Source: Actinomadura luteofluorescens
Lineage (GTDB): Bacteria > Actinomycetota > Actinomycetes > Streptosporangiales > Streptosporangiaceae
Assembly: GCF_013409365.1 (NCBI RefSeq)
Contig: NZ_JACCBA010000001.1
Coordinates: 6,510,001-6,574,000, forward strand
Reading direction: 5' to 3'
Length of the DNA stretch: 64,000 nt
Below are positions 19,358-28,075 of the stretch, piece by piece. Below the pieces are notes generated by a model, which had not been told where the DNA came from, ran no database searches, and saw only the letters and a program-made list of their open reading frames with translations. Numbering within the stretch: the first letter of the stretch is position 1; every line of letters begins with the position of its first letter. The position numbers and the translations under genes are program-made.

Positions 19358-20365
19358 ATGACGGAATCGGGCACGGGGGGCAACGGCAACGCGCAGGACC
19401 TCCCGGTCGACCAGCTCAAGGACGCCGCCCGCGCCCTGGCTCAGGCGCTCATGGTGCGGGCACTGGAGAAGGCGAGCGGTCAGATCGGGAGCCTGACCGA
19501 GCGGCTGGACGGCGGTGACGGCGGGGGAGTCGCCGGGAAGGCGGCGGCCACCGGCGCGAAGAAGCTCGCCGAGGGCGAGTCGCCACTCAAGGCCGGCCTC
19601 AGCGCGGGCGCCACCGGGGCCAAGGAAATGGTGAAGGACAAGGTGAAGAGCGCCGTCGGCGGCGGCGGCAAGGGCAAGGGCGGCGGCCAGGGCAAGATGA
19701 AGGTCACCAACATCATGGAGGAGTTCGACGTCGGACTGCCCCGGCGCGTGGCCTACGACCAGTGGACGCAGTTCGCCGACTACCCGAGCTTCACCAAGAA
19801 GGTGGAGAGCGTCGAGCAGGAGTCCGACGAGAAGATCAACTGGCGGGCGCAGGTCTTCCTGTCCCACCGCACCTGGGAATCGACGATCATCGAGCAGGTG
19901 CCCGACGAGCGGATCGTCTGGAAGTCCAAGGGCCCCAAGGGCTACGTCGACGGCGCCGTGACGTTCCACGAGCTGGCGCCGTCCATGACACGGGTCCTGC
20001 TGGTGGCCGAGTACCACCCGGACGGCTTCTTCGAGAAGACCGCGAACATGTGGCGCGCCCAGGGCCGCCGCCTCCGCCTGGACTTCAAGCACATCAAGCG
20101 CCACATGATGACCAAGACGCTGCTGGAGCAGGAAGAGGTCGAAGGCTGGCGCGGCGAGATCCGCGACGGCGAGGTGGTCAAGACCCACGAGGACGCCCTC
20201 AAGGAGGAAGAGCAGGCCGAGGAGGCGAAGTCGGAGGCCCAGGCCGAGGGCGAGGAGAAGAAGCCGGACGAGCGGGCCGAGGAGCCGAAGGCAGAGCAGG
20301 AGGACGAGAAGGAGAAGCCGGAGGCCGAGCAGGAGGAGAAAGAGGCGGAGAGCGCCCGCGCCTGA
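19358..20365 (+). CDS. SRPBCC (START-like) family protein with acidic tail
   Basis: A 335-residue protein. Residues 1-110 are a helical region ending in a Gly/Lys-rich linker. Residues about 115-245 form an SRPBCC/cyclase-dehydrase domain (EEFDVGLPRRVAYDQWTQF, YPSFTKKVESVEQ, RTWESTIIEQVPDERIVWKS, GAVTFHELAPSMTRVLLVAE), a fold that binds hydrophobic ligands. From about 270 to the end is a Lys/Glu-rich, probably disordered tail. It heads a three-gene plus-strand operon (gap 75 bp, then an ATGA overlap). Such proteins occur near gas-vesicle loci in actinomycetes as far as I recall, but no gvp gene is visible here. Confidence 0.8.
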   Translation: MTESGTGGNGNAQDLPVDQLKDAARALAQALMVRALEKASGQIGSLTERLDGGDGGGVAGKAAATGAKKLAEGESPLKAGLSAGATGAKEMVKDKVKSAVGGGGKGKGGGQGKMKVTNIMEEFDVGLPRRVAYDQWTQFADYPSFTKKVESVEQESDEKINWRAQVFLSHRTWESTIIEQVPDERIVWKSKGPKGYVDGAVTFHELAPSMTRVLLVAEYHPDGFFEKTANMWRAQGRRLRLDFKHIKRHMMTKTLLEQEEVEGWRGEIRDGEVVKTHEDALKEEEQAEEAKSEAQAEGEEKKPDERAEEPKAEQEDEKEKPEAEQEEKEAESARA

Positions 20366-20440
20366 CGTCTTCGCTGGTGGAAGGTGGCGCTGAGGGGGCA
20401 TGTCAACCCTCGGGGCCAGGATCGAACATCGGGGGGAACG

Positions 20441-21925
20441 ATGAGCGACGGCGAGTCCGGCAAGGCTGATCGCGAGCGGAACGAGTCCCGCGACGACTCG
20501 GAGGGCCTGACCGGGAGGACCCTGCAACCGGACCGGCGGGCGCAGCCCCCGGAGGGCCCGGACGTCCATCTCGACGTCCCGCAGCTCAAGGTGGAAGAGA
20601 TCTCCCTGGAGGTCGAGAACCTTGAGGCGCACGTCTCGCTCGTCGCCGAGGTCCTCGACCTGCTCAAGCTGAACGTCGGCGCGGACGTGTTCCTCGGCAG
20701 GGTCAAGCTGGAGATCAAGGGCGTCGAGGCGGAGGCCGAACTCCAGGTCCGGCTCGACAACGTCGCCATCATCGTCGACCGCGTCCTCACCACCCTCGAC
20801 CGCAACCCGGAGATCCTCCAGCACATCGGCCGCGGCCTCGAGTCGGCGGTGAGCGACATCGGCTCCGGCACCGGCAGCGCCGTGGGCGAGGTCGGCAAGG
20901 GCGCCAGGGGCGCCGTGGAGGACGTCGGCCGCGGAGCCGGCGGCGCCGTCGAAAGCGTCGGCGAGGGCGCCGGGGGCGCGGTGAAGGACGTCGGCGAGGG
21001 CGCGGGCGGCGCGGTCAAGGAAGTCGGCAAGGGCGCCGGCGAGGGCGTCAGCGAGGTCGGCCGAGGCGCCGGGCGAGCCGCCGAAGAGGTGGGCGAAGGC
21101 GCCGGCGAGGGCGTCAGCCAGGTCGGCAAGGGCACCGGCCGCGCCGCCGAACACGTGGGCGAAGGCGCGGGTGAAGGTGTTGGGGAAGCGGGCAAGGGCG
21201 CGGGCCGTGCGGCCGAGCAAGTCGGCCGGGGCGCGGGCGAAGGCGTAGGCGAAGCGGGCAAGGGCGCGGGCCAAGCGGCCGGACAGGTAGGCAAGGGCGC
21301 AGGCCGCGCCGCCGAAGGTGCAGGAGAGGGCGTCCGGGACGCAGGCAAGGGCGCCGGACAAGCCGCCGAAGCCACGGGCGAGGGCGTCCAGGACACGGTG
21401 GGCCAAACAGCCGAAACCGCAAAAGGCGCCACCGACACGGCGACGTCCGAGGACTCCTCCCAAGAAGGCAAGGAGAAGGAAGAGCCCGAACCCTCGTCAG
21501 AGCAGACGGAGCCAAAGCACCCATCCGATCAAGACAAGGAAGAAGCGGAGCCAGAGAACTCCTCCAACCGGGACGCGGAAGAGGCGGAGCCAGAGCCCTC
21601 CGACCGGGATCAGAAGGGAACGGAGCGAGAGGACTCCGCCAAGCGGGACGAGGAGGAAGCGGAGCCGGAGAAGCCGTCCGACGACCGGGGCAAGGAGAAG
21701 GCGGAGTCGGAAGAATCATCCTCCGAGCGGGACGAGGAGGAAGCGAAGTCCGGCGACGAGGACAAGCCGGAGGGCGAAGAGAAGCCGGAAAGCGGAGCGG
21801 ACAAGCCCGACGGAGAGCAGGAGATCACGGCGCTGCAAGGCGCCCTGCGCGAGACAGAGGATTCGGTCCGCGACCTGGGCAAGGCCCTCCTGCGGATGCT
21901 CTCCCAGCAAGGCACGCGCTCATGA
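20441..21925 (+). CDS. 11-residue-repeat protein with acidic C-terminal region
   Basis: A 494-residue protein in four parts. Residues about 35-135 are a conserved-looking domain (DVPQLKVEEISLEVENLEAH, VSLVAEVLDLLKLNVGAD, RLDNVAIIVDRVLTTLDR). Residues 150-292 are thirteen contiguous 11-residue units of type xVGxGAGxAxx, with degenerate copies to about 310. Residues about 335-465 are a Glu/Lys/Pro/Ser-rich tail. The last 35 residues form an amphipathic helix (ITALQGALRETEDSVRDLGK). Eleven-residue periodicity is known from group-3 LEA proteins and synucleins, which coat membranes or protect proteins; a related role here is inference. ATG follows GGGGGGAA. The stop overlaps the next start by ATGA. 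Confidence 0.8.
   Translation: MSDGESGKADRERNESRDDSEGLTGRTLQPDRRAQPPEGPDVHLDVPQLKVEEISLEVENLEAHVSLVAEVLDLLKLNVGADVFLGRVKLEIKGVEAEAELQVRLDNVAIIVDRVLTTLDRNPEILQHIGRGLESAVSDIGSGTGSAVGEVGKGARGAVEDVGRGAGGAVESVGEGAGGAVKDVGEGAGGAVKEVGKGAGEGVSEVGRGAGRAAEEVGEGAGEGVSQVGKGTGRAAEHVGEGAGEGVGEAGKGAGRAAEQVGRGAGEGVGEAGKGAGQAAGQVGKGAGRAAEGAGEGVRDAGKGAGQAAEATGEGVQDTVGQTAETAKGATDTATSEDSSQEGKEKEEPEPSSEQTEPKHPSDQDKEEAEPENSSNRDAEEAEPEPSDRDQKGTEREDSAKRDEEEAEPEKPSDDRGKEKAESEESSSERDEEEAKSGDEDKPEGEEKPESGADKPDGEQEITALQGALRETEDSVRDLGKALLRMLSQQGTRS
20888..21370 (+). repeat. 33-bp tandem repeats encoding 11-residue units
   Basis: Thirteen in-frame 33-bp units occupy 20888-21316 (for example EVGKGARGAVE, DVGRGAGGAVE, QVGKGAGRAAE). 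A 7-residue partial unit and one further unit follow to 21370. Codon use varies between units, so the array is old rather than freshly expanded. Confidence 0.88.
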
Positions 21926-22177
21926 GCCCCGGCGACCGCCCCGACGCCGACCTTCAGCGCACGGCGGACATCCTCTTCACCGCCAAAGTGAAGGCCGACG
22001 AACTCCGCTTCGAAGAGGCCCCCCGACGTCTCGGTGACCTTCACCGAGGGCTCCTCCGACGACTCCACCTCCGGAAGCACCCGCACCAACCTCCCGGACA
22101 AGGTCAAATCCCAGACCACCTACCAAGACATCCAGATCGACTACGCCATAGCCGCCAAGCTCACCGATCCCGAATGA
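21922..22177 (+). pseudogene. Third operon gene, frameshifted in a C6 run
   Basis: ATG 21922 overlaps the preceding stop by ATGA. The first frame reads MSPGDRPDADLQRTADILFT and continues to LRFEEAP. Protein-like sequence then continues in the next frame: DVSVTFTEGSSDDSTSGS, TNLPDKVKSQTTYQDIQIDY and AIAAKLTDPE before TGA at 22175. The switch is at the six-C run 22019-22024; five C would restore one reading frame of about 84 codons. It may be a real mutation, a sequencing error or, less likely, programmed frameshifting. Function unknown; coupling suggests the product works with the SRPBCC and repeat proteins. Confidence 0.65.
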
Positions 22178-22191
22178 CCTCGACCCCGGCT

Positions 22192-25100
22192 TCACTCCGG
22201 GGTCATGAGGGTTCGCGCCTCGCCGAACCACGCATGCCGGGCTGTCTCGTCCCTAAGCACCCTGGGAATGTCCACAGCCACATATGTCACTCGCGCCGCA
22301 ACGGTGCCGTCCCTTCGGCGCAGGCTGACCGTCTTCGGCGGCATCTGGCCTTCGCTGGCGTAGACGATGAAGGTGTGTGGCGGCTCGTCTGGATTACTGG
22401 CAGCCTGCGCGTACACGAAGCTCTGATAGAGGTCGGACGAAGAGACCTGTTTGTCCGCGTAAAGCTTGTACTTGGCGTCCACCGGGCGGAGCCGACGACC
22501 GTGAACGAGTTGAACGTCCGGACGTATCTCGGTGTAGGAGTTGCCGCTCTCACCCCTGATCGCCCCTGGCAACGTCTCCTGAGCGCGTACGACGACTCCC
22601 GTCCCGCTTAAGGCGTCGTGCAGCAGCTGCCTCACGAACTCCTCGAAGAGCGTGTTCATATCGACCATGAAGGCGTGGGTCGTCCGCCCGGACTTCGTGT
22701 TCCGGTCCGTGAACGCCGCCCCCTCCAGGAGCATTCGCGCCCACCGATGCGCGTTCCGGTAGTGCTCGTTGGCCCGGTGATAGGTGAGACGCTCCACCAC
22801 CGACCGGGCATCGAAGCCGCCGATCGTGCAGACACCGGAGAAGTCGGCGGCAAGCCGTCGCGCGGTCGCGCGCACGTCCGCGTCTTGCGCGGTACGGGCG
22901 GCGACGTGCAGAGCCGCCGCGCACAAGCGGTTGTCGAGGATGTCGCCGCTCCGCTCGTCATACCGGCATTCCAACCGGTCGAGCATCCCGAACCGCCGTG
23001 CCACCTGGCGCTCCACCAGCAGTCGGCCCCGCAGAGCCGGAAGGGCCTCCTCCCGCCGCAGGTAGTCGCGCCGCAGCCCGTGCCGGAGGAGCCGGTCGCA
23101 TTCCCGCGTCAGCAGCAGGCACACGAGGTCCCGCAGACTCCGCCCTTCCCCGAGCCGCCGCAGCAGCGGAAGCTCTCGCAGCGAGTGCAGCCCGGCTGCG
23201 TAGTCGAGCATTTCCAGCACATCGAGTTCCGACCCCGCGAGCTTGGGCTGGACGCGAACGGACACGCAGTCGAGATTCACCACTCCCACATGGGACCCCG
23301 CCTCGATCTCCAGAGTGCCGTCCCGAAGCCAGCGCAGTCTGATCCGCTTGGCCAACTCCTCGGATTCGACGACCGCGAGATCCACCGGGCTCGGGTCGAG
23401 ATCCTTCTCCCGGCACTTTCCGTACTCGGGAACGACGACCGTCCTCATTACTCGCCCGAGCTCGCCTGAAGTTCCGCCGAGAGCGCCTCGACCAGCCGTT
23501 CGTCGCTCAGGGCCTGTGACGGTGTGGGCCTGCACGTCCACGATCTCCTGACCGAGGAACCGGGAGAGCACCGAATAGTCGTCATAGGCGTACTCCTGAA
23601 GGAGCGGGAGCACCTCGGTGCGGACGACGGCCGCCAACTCCGCCTCACTGTCGACGGGCTTGCCGCCCGGCATGAAGAACGAGTGTCCGATCTGGCGTTC
23701 CCGTCCCAACTCTTTGACGACACGACGGTTGAGTTCCCGCAGCAGCAGTCCCAGGTCCACGTCGCCGACCTTCTCCCCGTCGAGGAGGTCGGTGTCTGGC
23801 AGCAACTCGTGGAAAGCGAACCGCCGTCGCAGAGCGGAGTCCAGGAGCCGGATACTGCGGTCGGCCGTGTTCATCGTCCCGAGGACATGGACGTTGGACG
23901 GGACGGCGAACCGTCTCCCGGTCGGCAGCGTGATGTGAATCCCCCGCTTGTCATGCTCCAGCAGGGTGATCAGTTCCCCGAGGATCTTCGGGATGTCCCC
24001 CCGGTTGATCTCGTCGATCAACAGCAGGTAGGGCCGCTCCGGATTCGCCGCGGCGGCCTCGCACACCCGCTTGAAGATCCCGTCCCTCAACACCAGCCGC
24101 AGCCCGCCGTCGCCGCCCTCAACCGGTCGGAACCCCTCGATGAAGTCCTCGTACCCGTACGCGGGATGAAACGTCACCTGCGTCAGGTGCCCGCCGTCCT
24201 GGAGCGCGTCCAAGGCCCGCCTGAAGCCGGCCGTACCGTAGTCGGCGAGCGGGTCCAGCTCCGTCTCCGGCATCCGCGTCGCAAGCCACCAGATAGCGAA
24301 CCGCAGACTCGTGTACGTCTTCCCCGTCCCCGGCGGCCCGTACAGGACGACCTGCTTCTTTCGCGCGAGAAGCTCTGCGATATCGGTCAACAGTTTTTCG
24401 GCCGGAACGATCGCCGGCCCGACCGGGTCTATCACCACACCCTTCCGTAGGGACTTCCACAGCTCCGCCGGGACTTTGGCGACGGTGACCGTGGCCCACG
24501 ATTTCTGTGGTTCGGGCAATGTCTGCGCATAGCCCGTATCCCAGTTGACGGAGACGGTGTGTTGGTATTCACTGCGGTCGTCACGCCATCTGTAGCCCTC
24601 CTGGTTGACCGTCCCGACCGCGAGAACTTCCCTGGTTCCCCTGTTGGCCACCACAAGGTCGCCCGGCTTCAGTTGGTAAAGCCGCCAAACTTCATTCGCC
24701 TTCGCCGAAATCTTGCTCTTGTTGCCCTTGTAGTTGTAGGCCTCCGCGAACGCGGCACGAAATTCATCTTCGGAGCCGAACTCGGTCAGGTCGCCGACGT
24801 CCTCCCAGCCGATACAGATGTATCCACCCGACAGGCACTCGTCCCAGAACCTGGCATTCTCGCCCGGTGCGACCTTGAGGATGGTCGTGCCGGCGGGCCG
24901 GGGGTCGGCCCAGTCATACAGGAAGATTCCGATCTCGTAGGGGTGCCACCCGTCGAATCGCTTGTCGTCGTCGATCACCTGCTTCAGCCGGTCATGCGCG
25001 GCGAACGCGTCCAGATGAGCACTTTCTCCGGACAGGTGGAAGATGAACGCTCGAACATGGTCCCGGCTGGTGATCGGGAGTAGCGCACCGGGGAGGTAGC

Positions 25101-25908
25101 AGCTGATCGCTTTCGCGGTGAGCGCCGGCCCTGGACGCAGGGAGTCGATGGCGTCGATATCGGTGAGGTGCCCGGCTCGCATGGTCTCGAAGGCTTTGAC
25201 GAAACCCGCTCGTACCTTTTCCCAAGCTTCTTGTTCATTGTCGTATTCGGAAGGGTACCGCCATGTGGCTTCCTTCTTGCGCCGGTAGATGATGTGCTTT
25301 CCGGCGTGTCCACCTCGCATGCTGCACAGTTCAGGAGTTCCGAACTCCATCCGGTAACAGAAAGAGTCCTTGTAGACGTCGGTTCCCAAGGCGTACCGCT
25401 CAAGATGCATCGTCGGCCAGGCGTCCAACGGAAAGTCGCGCACCACTTGCGAGACTTCGGCCTCGGCTTCGGTGATCCGGGAGGCGCAGGTGTTGCGGTC
25501 GAACTCCGCAAGCGCCTTGGACAGCGCCTTGGCCGGCGTGGTGAAGTTGTCGACGGAGGTGAGCGGCACGAGCGTGCACGTCTGGCATACCTTGGAGACC
25601 GGGCGCCCCGCTCCGTTGCGCAGCCCGGTGCCCTCTGCGAACGCGTGCCGCCCTTGCGCGTCGTCCGCCGATGCGGCCTCCAAAAGGCGCCGCCACAGGT
25701 CCCCTTCCGGATCGGGATAGACCCTCCACCGCTCCTCATACCCACCCATGTGGGTGCAGTTCCGACTGTGATGAAGCGCCACCCCGTCGCTGGCCGGGCA
25801 GATCACCTCCCCGGAGGAGGGGGTCAGTTCGTAGGACTGCCCGTCGTAATGGACGATGTGCCGTCCGTCGGGAGTCTCGTTGACGGTGACGCTCAGCCCG
25901 GTACCCAT
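22192..25908 (-). CDS. mcrBC: McrB-McrC type restriction protein, apparently joined by a frameshift
   Basis: A modified-cytosine-dependent restriction enzyme. The open frame of about 1238 residues has: a Cys/His-rich N-terminal part (1-120, with VCQTC); a helical region ending in LTAKAISCYLPGALLPITSR; an EVE-like segment about 345-465 (GYICIGWEDVGDLTEFG, LKPGDLVVANRG); the McrB AAA+ GTPase domain with GPPGTGKT at about 519 and MNTADRSIRLLDSALRRRF near 677; then McrC from residue 821 (MRTVVVPEYGKC) with nuclease residues IRPDVQL and VDAKYKLY near 1130-1146. McrB and McrC are usually separate. Here the natural McrB end appears in another frame (see findings). ATG 25908 has GAGG immediately upstream. 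Confidence 0.85.
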   Translation of the reverse strand: MGTGLSVTVNETPDGRHIVHYDGQSYELTPSSGEVICPASDGVALHHSRNCTHMGGYEERWRVYPDPEGDLWRRLLEAASADDAQGRHAFAEGTGLRNGAGRPVSKVCQTCTLVPLTSVDNFTTPAKALSKALAEFDRNTCASRITEAEAEVSQVVRDFPLDAWPTMHLERYALGTDVYKDSFCYRMEFGTPELCSMRGGHAGKHIIYRRKKEATWRYPSEYDNEQEAWEKVRAGFVKAFETMRAGHLTDIDAIDSLRPGPALTAKAISCYLPGALLPITSRDHVRAFIFHLSGESAHLDAFAAHDRLKQVIDDDKRFDGWHPYEIGIFLYDWADPRPAGTTILKVAPGENARFWDECLSGGYICIGWEDVGDLTEFGSEDEFRAAFAEAYNYKGNKSKISAKANEVWRLYQLKPGDLVVANRGTREVLAVGTVNQEGYRWRDDRSEYQHTVSVNWDTGYAQTLPEPQKSWATVTVAKVPAELWKSLRKGVVIDPVGPAIVPAEKLLTDIAELLARKKQVVLYGPPGTGKTYTSLRFAIWWLATRMPETELDPLADYGTAGFRRALDALQDGGHLTQVTFHPAYGYEDFIEGFRPVEGGDGGLRLVLRDGIFKRVCEAAAANPERPYLLLIDEINRGDIPKILGELITLLEHDKRGIHITLPTGRRFAVPSNVHVLGTMNTADRSIRLLDSALRRRFAFHELLPDTDLLDGEKVGDVDLGLLLRELNRRVVKELGRERQIGHSFFMPGGKPVDSEAELAAVVRTEVLPLLQEYAYDDYSVLSRFLGQEIVDVQAHTVTGPERRTAGRGALGGTSGELGRVMRTVVVPEYGKCREKDLDPSPVDLAVVESEELAKRIRLRWLRDGTLEIEAGSHVGVVNLDCVSVRVQPKLAGSELDVLEMLDYAAGLHSLRELPLLRRLGEGRSLRDLVCLLLTRECDRLLRHGLRRDYLRREEALPALRGRLLVERQVARRFGMLDRLECRYDERSGDILDNRLCAAALHVAARTAQDADVRATARRLAADFSGVCTIGGFDARSVVERLTYHRANEHYRNAHRWARMLLEGAAFTDRNTKSGRTTHAFMVDMNTLFEEFVRQLLHDALSGTGVVVRAQETLPGAIRGESGNSYTEIRPDVQLVHGRRLRPVDAKYKLYADKQVSSSDLYQSFVYAQAASNPDEPPHTFIVYASEGQMPPKTVSLRRRDGTVAARVTYVAVDIPRVLRDETARHAWFGEARTLMTPE

Positions 25909-26023
25909 CCTCAATTGGTAGCGGACCGTCGCTGGGTGCGTTCAAGCCGTACACGCGCCTGTTGGTGGCCGGATTGGGCCACCCGTACGTACCAAGGCAT
26001 ATCCAGGCACAGGGGACGCTGAT

Positions 26024-26039
26024 TCGATCGAATGTTCGA
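26024..26039. promoter_or_regulatory. Candidate SOS box (LexA site)
   Basis: TCGATC-GAAT-GTTCGA matches the actinobacterial SOS consensus TCGAAC-N4-GTTCGA at 11 of 12 positions. It lies in the 172-bp gap between the divergent mcrBC and MazG-NUDIX genes, 41 bp before the latter's start. Confidence 0.55.
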
Positions 26040-26080
26040 GAACTGGAGTGTGTGGCCGCTCGGCGGTCTAGGGTCGCGGG

Positions 26081-26881
26081 GTGGGGAACTCTGGGAATGC
26101 TGAGCCCTGTGGCGGGTTCTGGGCTGATTCGGCCCGGATACGGGCCGGTTACCTTGCCGGTGTGCCGACGCATGCGCTGGTGATGAAGGTCGCCGAGGAG
26201 GTCGGCGAGGTCGTCGAGGCCTATCTGGGAATGACCGGCGGCAATCCCCGCAAGGGCGTCCACAAGACCGCCTCGGACGTCCTGGACGAGTTGGCCGACG
26301 TGATCCTTTCCGCCGCCGTGCCCATGGTCGAGCTGGCCGGAGGCCCTGAACAGGCCGCACAGCACATGGCCAGGCGGCTCGGCGTCGTGTCCGCCCGCGA
26401 GGTCGCCGGGGTGGCGGCGAGCGGCTGGCACGGATCTTTCATCGCGCCGCACGTCCTGTTGCGGCGCGAGGACGGTGCGGTGCTCATGCTCCGCCGCCAC
26501 AACACCGGTTACCGCGACGGCTGGCTCTGCCCGCCCGCTGGACGGATCGAGCCCGGCGAAGACGTCCTGGCCGCGGCGATCCGCGAGGCCGGGGAGGAGA
26601 CCGGCGTGACGCTGCACCGCGACGACGCCGAGTTCTGCCACGTCCTGCACCGCACCGCCGCGTCGTTGCCGGGGCCCTGCCATGCGGTCAGCGACTACTG
26701 GTTCACCTTCCGGCGCTGGGTGGGCGAGCCGCGCGCGGCCGAACCCGACAAGGCTTCGGAGGCGCTGTGGATCGACCCGGCGGCCCCACCCGCCGACGTG
26801 ATTCCCCACTGCGTGCAGGCGCTCGCGGCCATCGGGCGGGGGGAGACCTTCGGCGTCCACGGGTGGACGCCGGATTCCTGA
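26081..26881 (+). CDS. MazG-like / NUDIX hydrolase fusion
   Basis: A 266-residue two-domain nucleotide-cleaning protein. Residues about 20-105 form a MazG-like helical domain with the metal-binding pattern KVAEEVGEVVEAY plus DELADVILS. Residues about 120-255 are a NUDIX hydrolase with a complete box beginning GRIEPGEDVLAAA and ending REAGEETGV. Both domains hydrolyse nucleoside di- or triphosphates or their derivatives; the substrate cannot be told. GTG 26081 is the only start that includes the MazG helix; there is no clear ribosome site, so the mRNA may be leaderless. It diverges from mcrBC behind a possible SOS box. Confidence 0.85.
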   Translation: MGNSGNAEPCGGFWADSARIRAGYLAGVPTHALVMKVAEEVGEVVEAYLGMTGGNPRKGVHKTASDVLDELADVILSAAVPMVELAGGPEQAAQHMARRLGVVSAREVAGVAASGWHGSFIAPHVLLRREDGAVLMLRRHNTGYRDGWLCPPAGRIEPGEDVLAAAIREAGEETGVTLHRDDAEFCHVLHRTAASLPGPCHAVSDYWFTFRRWVGEPRAAEPDKASEALWIDPAAPPADVIPHCVQALAAIGRGETFGVHGWTPDS

Positions 26882-27071
26882 ACGCGGAGCCGCGGCGCGC
26901 CGTCCGTCACGACCCCTCCCCATGACGGCTGACACGCCGCGACCACTGGTTATTCGTCGGGACGGTCACCCGCGGATGCGGCACCGGACCAACTTTCCGC
27001 CGGTCAGACCGCCGGCGCCTCCAGGACCGCCGCTCGACATCGCTGTCCGCGTCGTGACGTCTCCCGCTGAG

Positions 27072-27968
27072 TCAGCGCAGCAGTGTGTTCCGCAACGTGA
27101 TGCCGTGCAGGAGGCGCAGCCTGCGCAACTCGTAGTAGGCGAGGGCGGACACCGTCAGCGGCGCCCCCAGCAGTAGCACCAGGGCCAAGACATGCGGAAT
27201 CCCCTTGAAGGAGTCGTTGAACAGGTTGACCACGGCCATCACCCAGGACACCGACACGTTCACCAGGGGCGGCACCACCTCGTGGATGTCGGCCGTCCGG
27301 AACACGTTGGTCAGTGACAGGACGATGCCGTAGAGGACGAAGGGGAGCATCCAAAGGACGAGGACCACTCCCACAGGGATCATCACCGCAGGTCCCGCCG
27401 CGTCGCGCGCACCCTCCAGGTCGGGCACGGCCGCGAGCACGAACGTGAACATGGAGCCGAACATGGCCGCGACCGCGATCAACGGGTAGCGGATCCGGCG
27501 CGCGAACGCGCCCCGGTTCGGAGGCCGGGCGGCCAGGACGAAGGCTCCCACGACCACCGGCAGGACGCAGGTGAGGATCAGGACATTGATCCAGGCGTCG
27601 TCGAACCGCTCGTCGGCCAGGGCCTGGGGAGCGGTGACCCGGTAGATCGCGGCCACGGCGAGGGTCACCACGATGCCTGCCCAGGCGCGGACGACCTGCA
27701 ACTTCCGGACGCGGGCGTCGACGATCAGGTCCGGCCGCGAAGGCTGGAACACCGCCCGCGCGGCGAGGAACGGGTTCAGTTTCCGGAGGATCCGTCCCGC
27801 CCGGGACGGCGGCCGCGGGGGCGGCGGAGGTCCGGGTGGCCGGTACGGCGGGTACGGGGGCGGAGGCTGCGGCGGAGGGCCTTGCCGCCAGGGCGGCGGA
27901 GCGCCGTACCCGGGATGAGGCGGCCTGTGTCCGCCTTGACCCCATGACGGACCAGCGGGACCTGTCAC
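27072..27968 (-). CDS. Multi-pass membrane protein with proline-rich N-terminus
   Basis: About 298 residues. The first 75 residues are Pro/Gly/Tyr-rich (PPPPRPPSRAG), a cytosolic low-complexity segment common in actinomycete membrane proteins. Five or six hydrophobic segments follow (for example IVVTLAVAAIY, VLILTCVLPVVVGAFVL, AVAAMFGSMFTFVLAAV, IPVGVVLVLWMLPFVLYGIV and HVLALVLLLGAPLTVSAL). No enzyme or transporter motif is seen. GTG 27968 has GAGGAG six bases upstream. It shares a roughly 48-bp upstream element with two other membrane-protein genes (28249-28764 and 31109-31645). The 190 bp downstream show no gene. Confidence 0.7.
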   Translation of the reverse strand: MTGPAGPSWGQGGHRPPHPGYGAPPPWRQGPPPQPPPPYPPYRPPGPPPPPRPPSRAGRILRKLNPFLAARAVFQPSRPDLIVDARVRKLQVVRAWAGIVVTLAVAAIYRVTAPQALADERFDDAWINVLILTCVLPVVVGAFVLAARPPNRGAFARRIRYPLIAVAAMFGSMFTFVLAAVPDLEGARDAAGPAVMIPVGVVLVLWMLPFVLYGIVLSLTNVFRTADIHEVVPPLVNVSVSWVMAVVNLFNDSFKGIPHVLALVLLLGAPLTVSALAYYELRRLRLLHGITLRNTLLR

Positions 27969-28075
27969 CAAGGGCTCCTCAGGGGTGTTGTCGCAGATGC
28001 GGGGATACCTGGCTCGGAACGTGTTCCGTCGGGAGCAGGCGAAGGGACGGCACGGGCGGGTGCCGGACCTCGTGA

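Noticed and set aside
20888..21370. CRISPR-like or satellite array
   Set aside because: The 33-bp units are contiguous without spacers, in frame and translated as 11-residue helices.
22012..22030. Programmed +1 frameshifting in the third gene of the SRPBCC operon
   Set aside because: There is no stop codon in the zero frame near the shift and no stimulatory structure is evident. A mutation or base-call error in the C run is simpler.
26882..27071. A gene between the MazG-NUDIX and membrane-protein genes
   Set aside because: Frames here are short and without ribosome sites; the region probably only holds 3' ends of the convergent transcripts.
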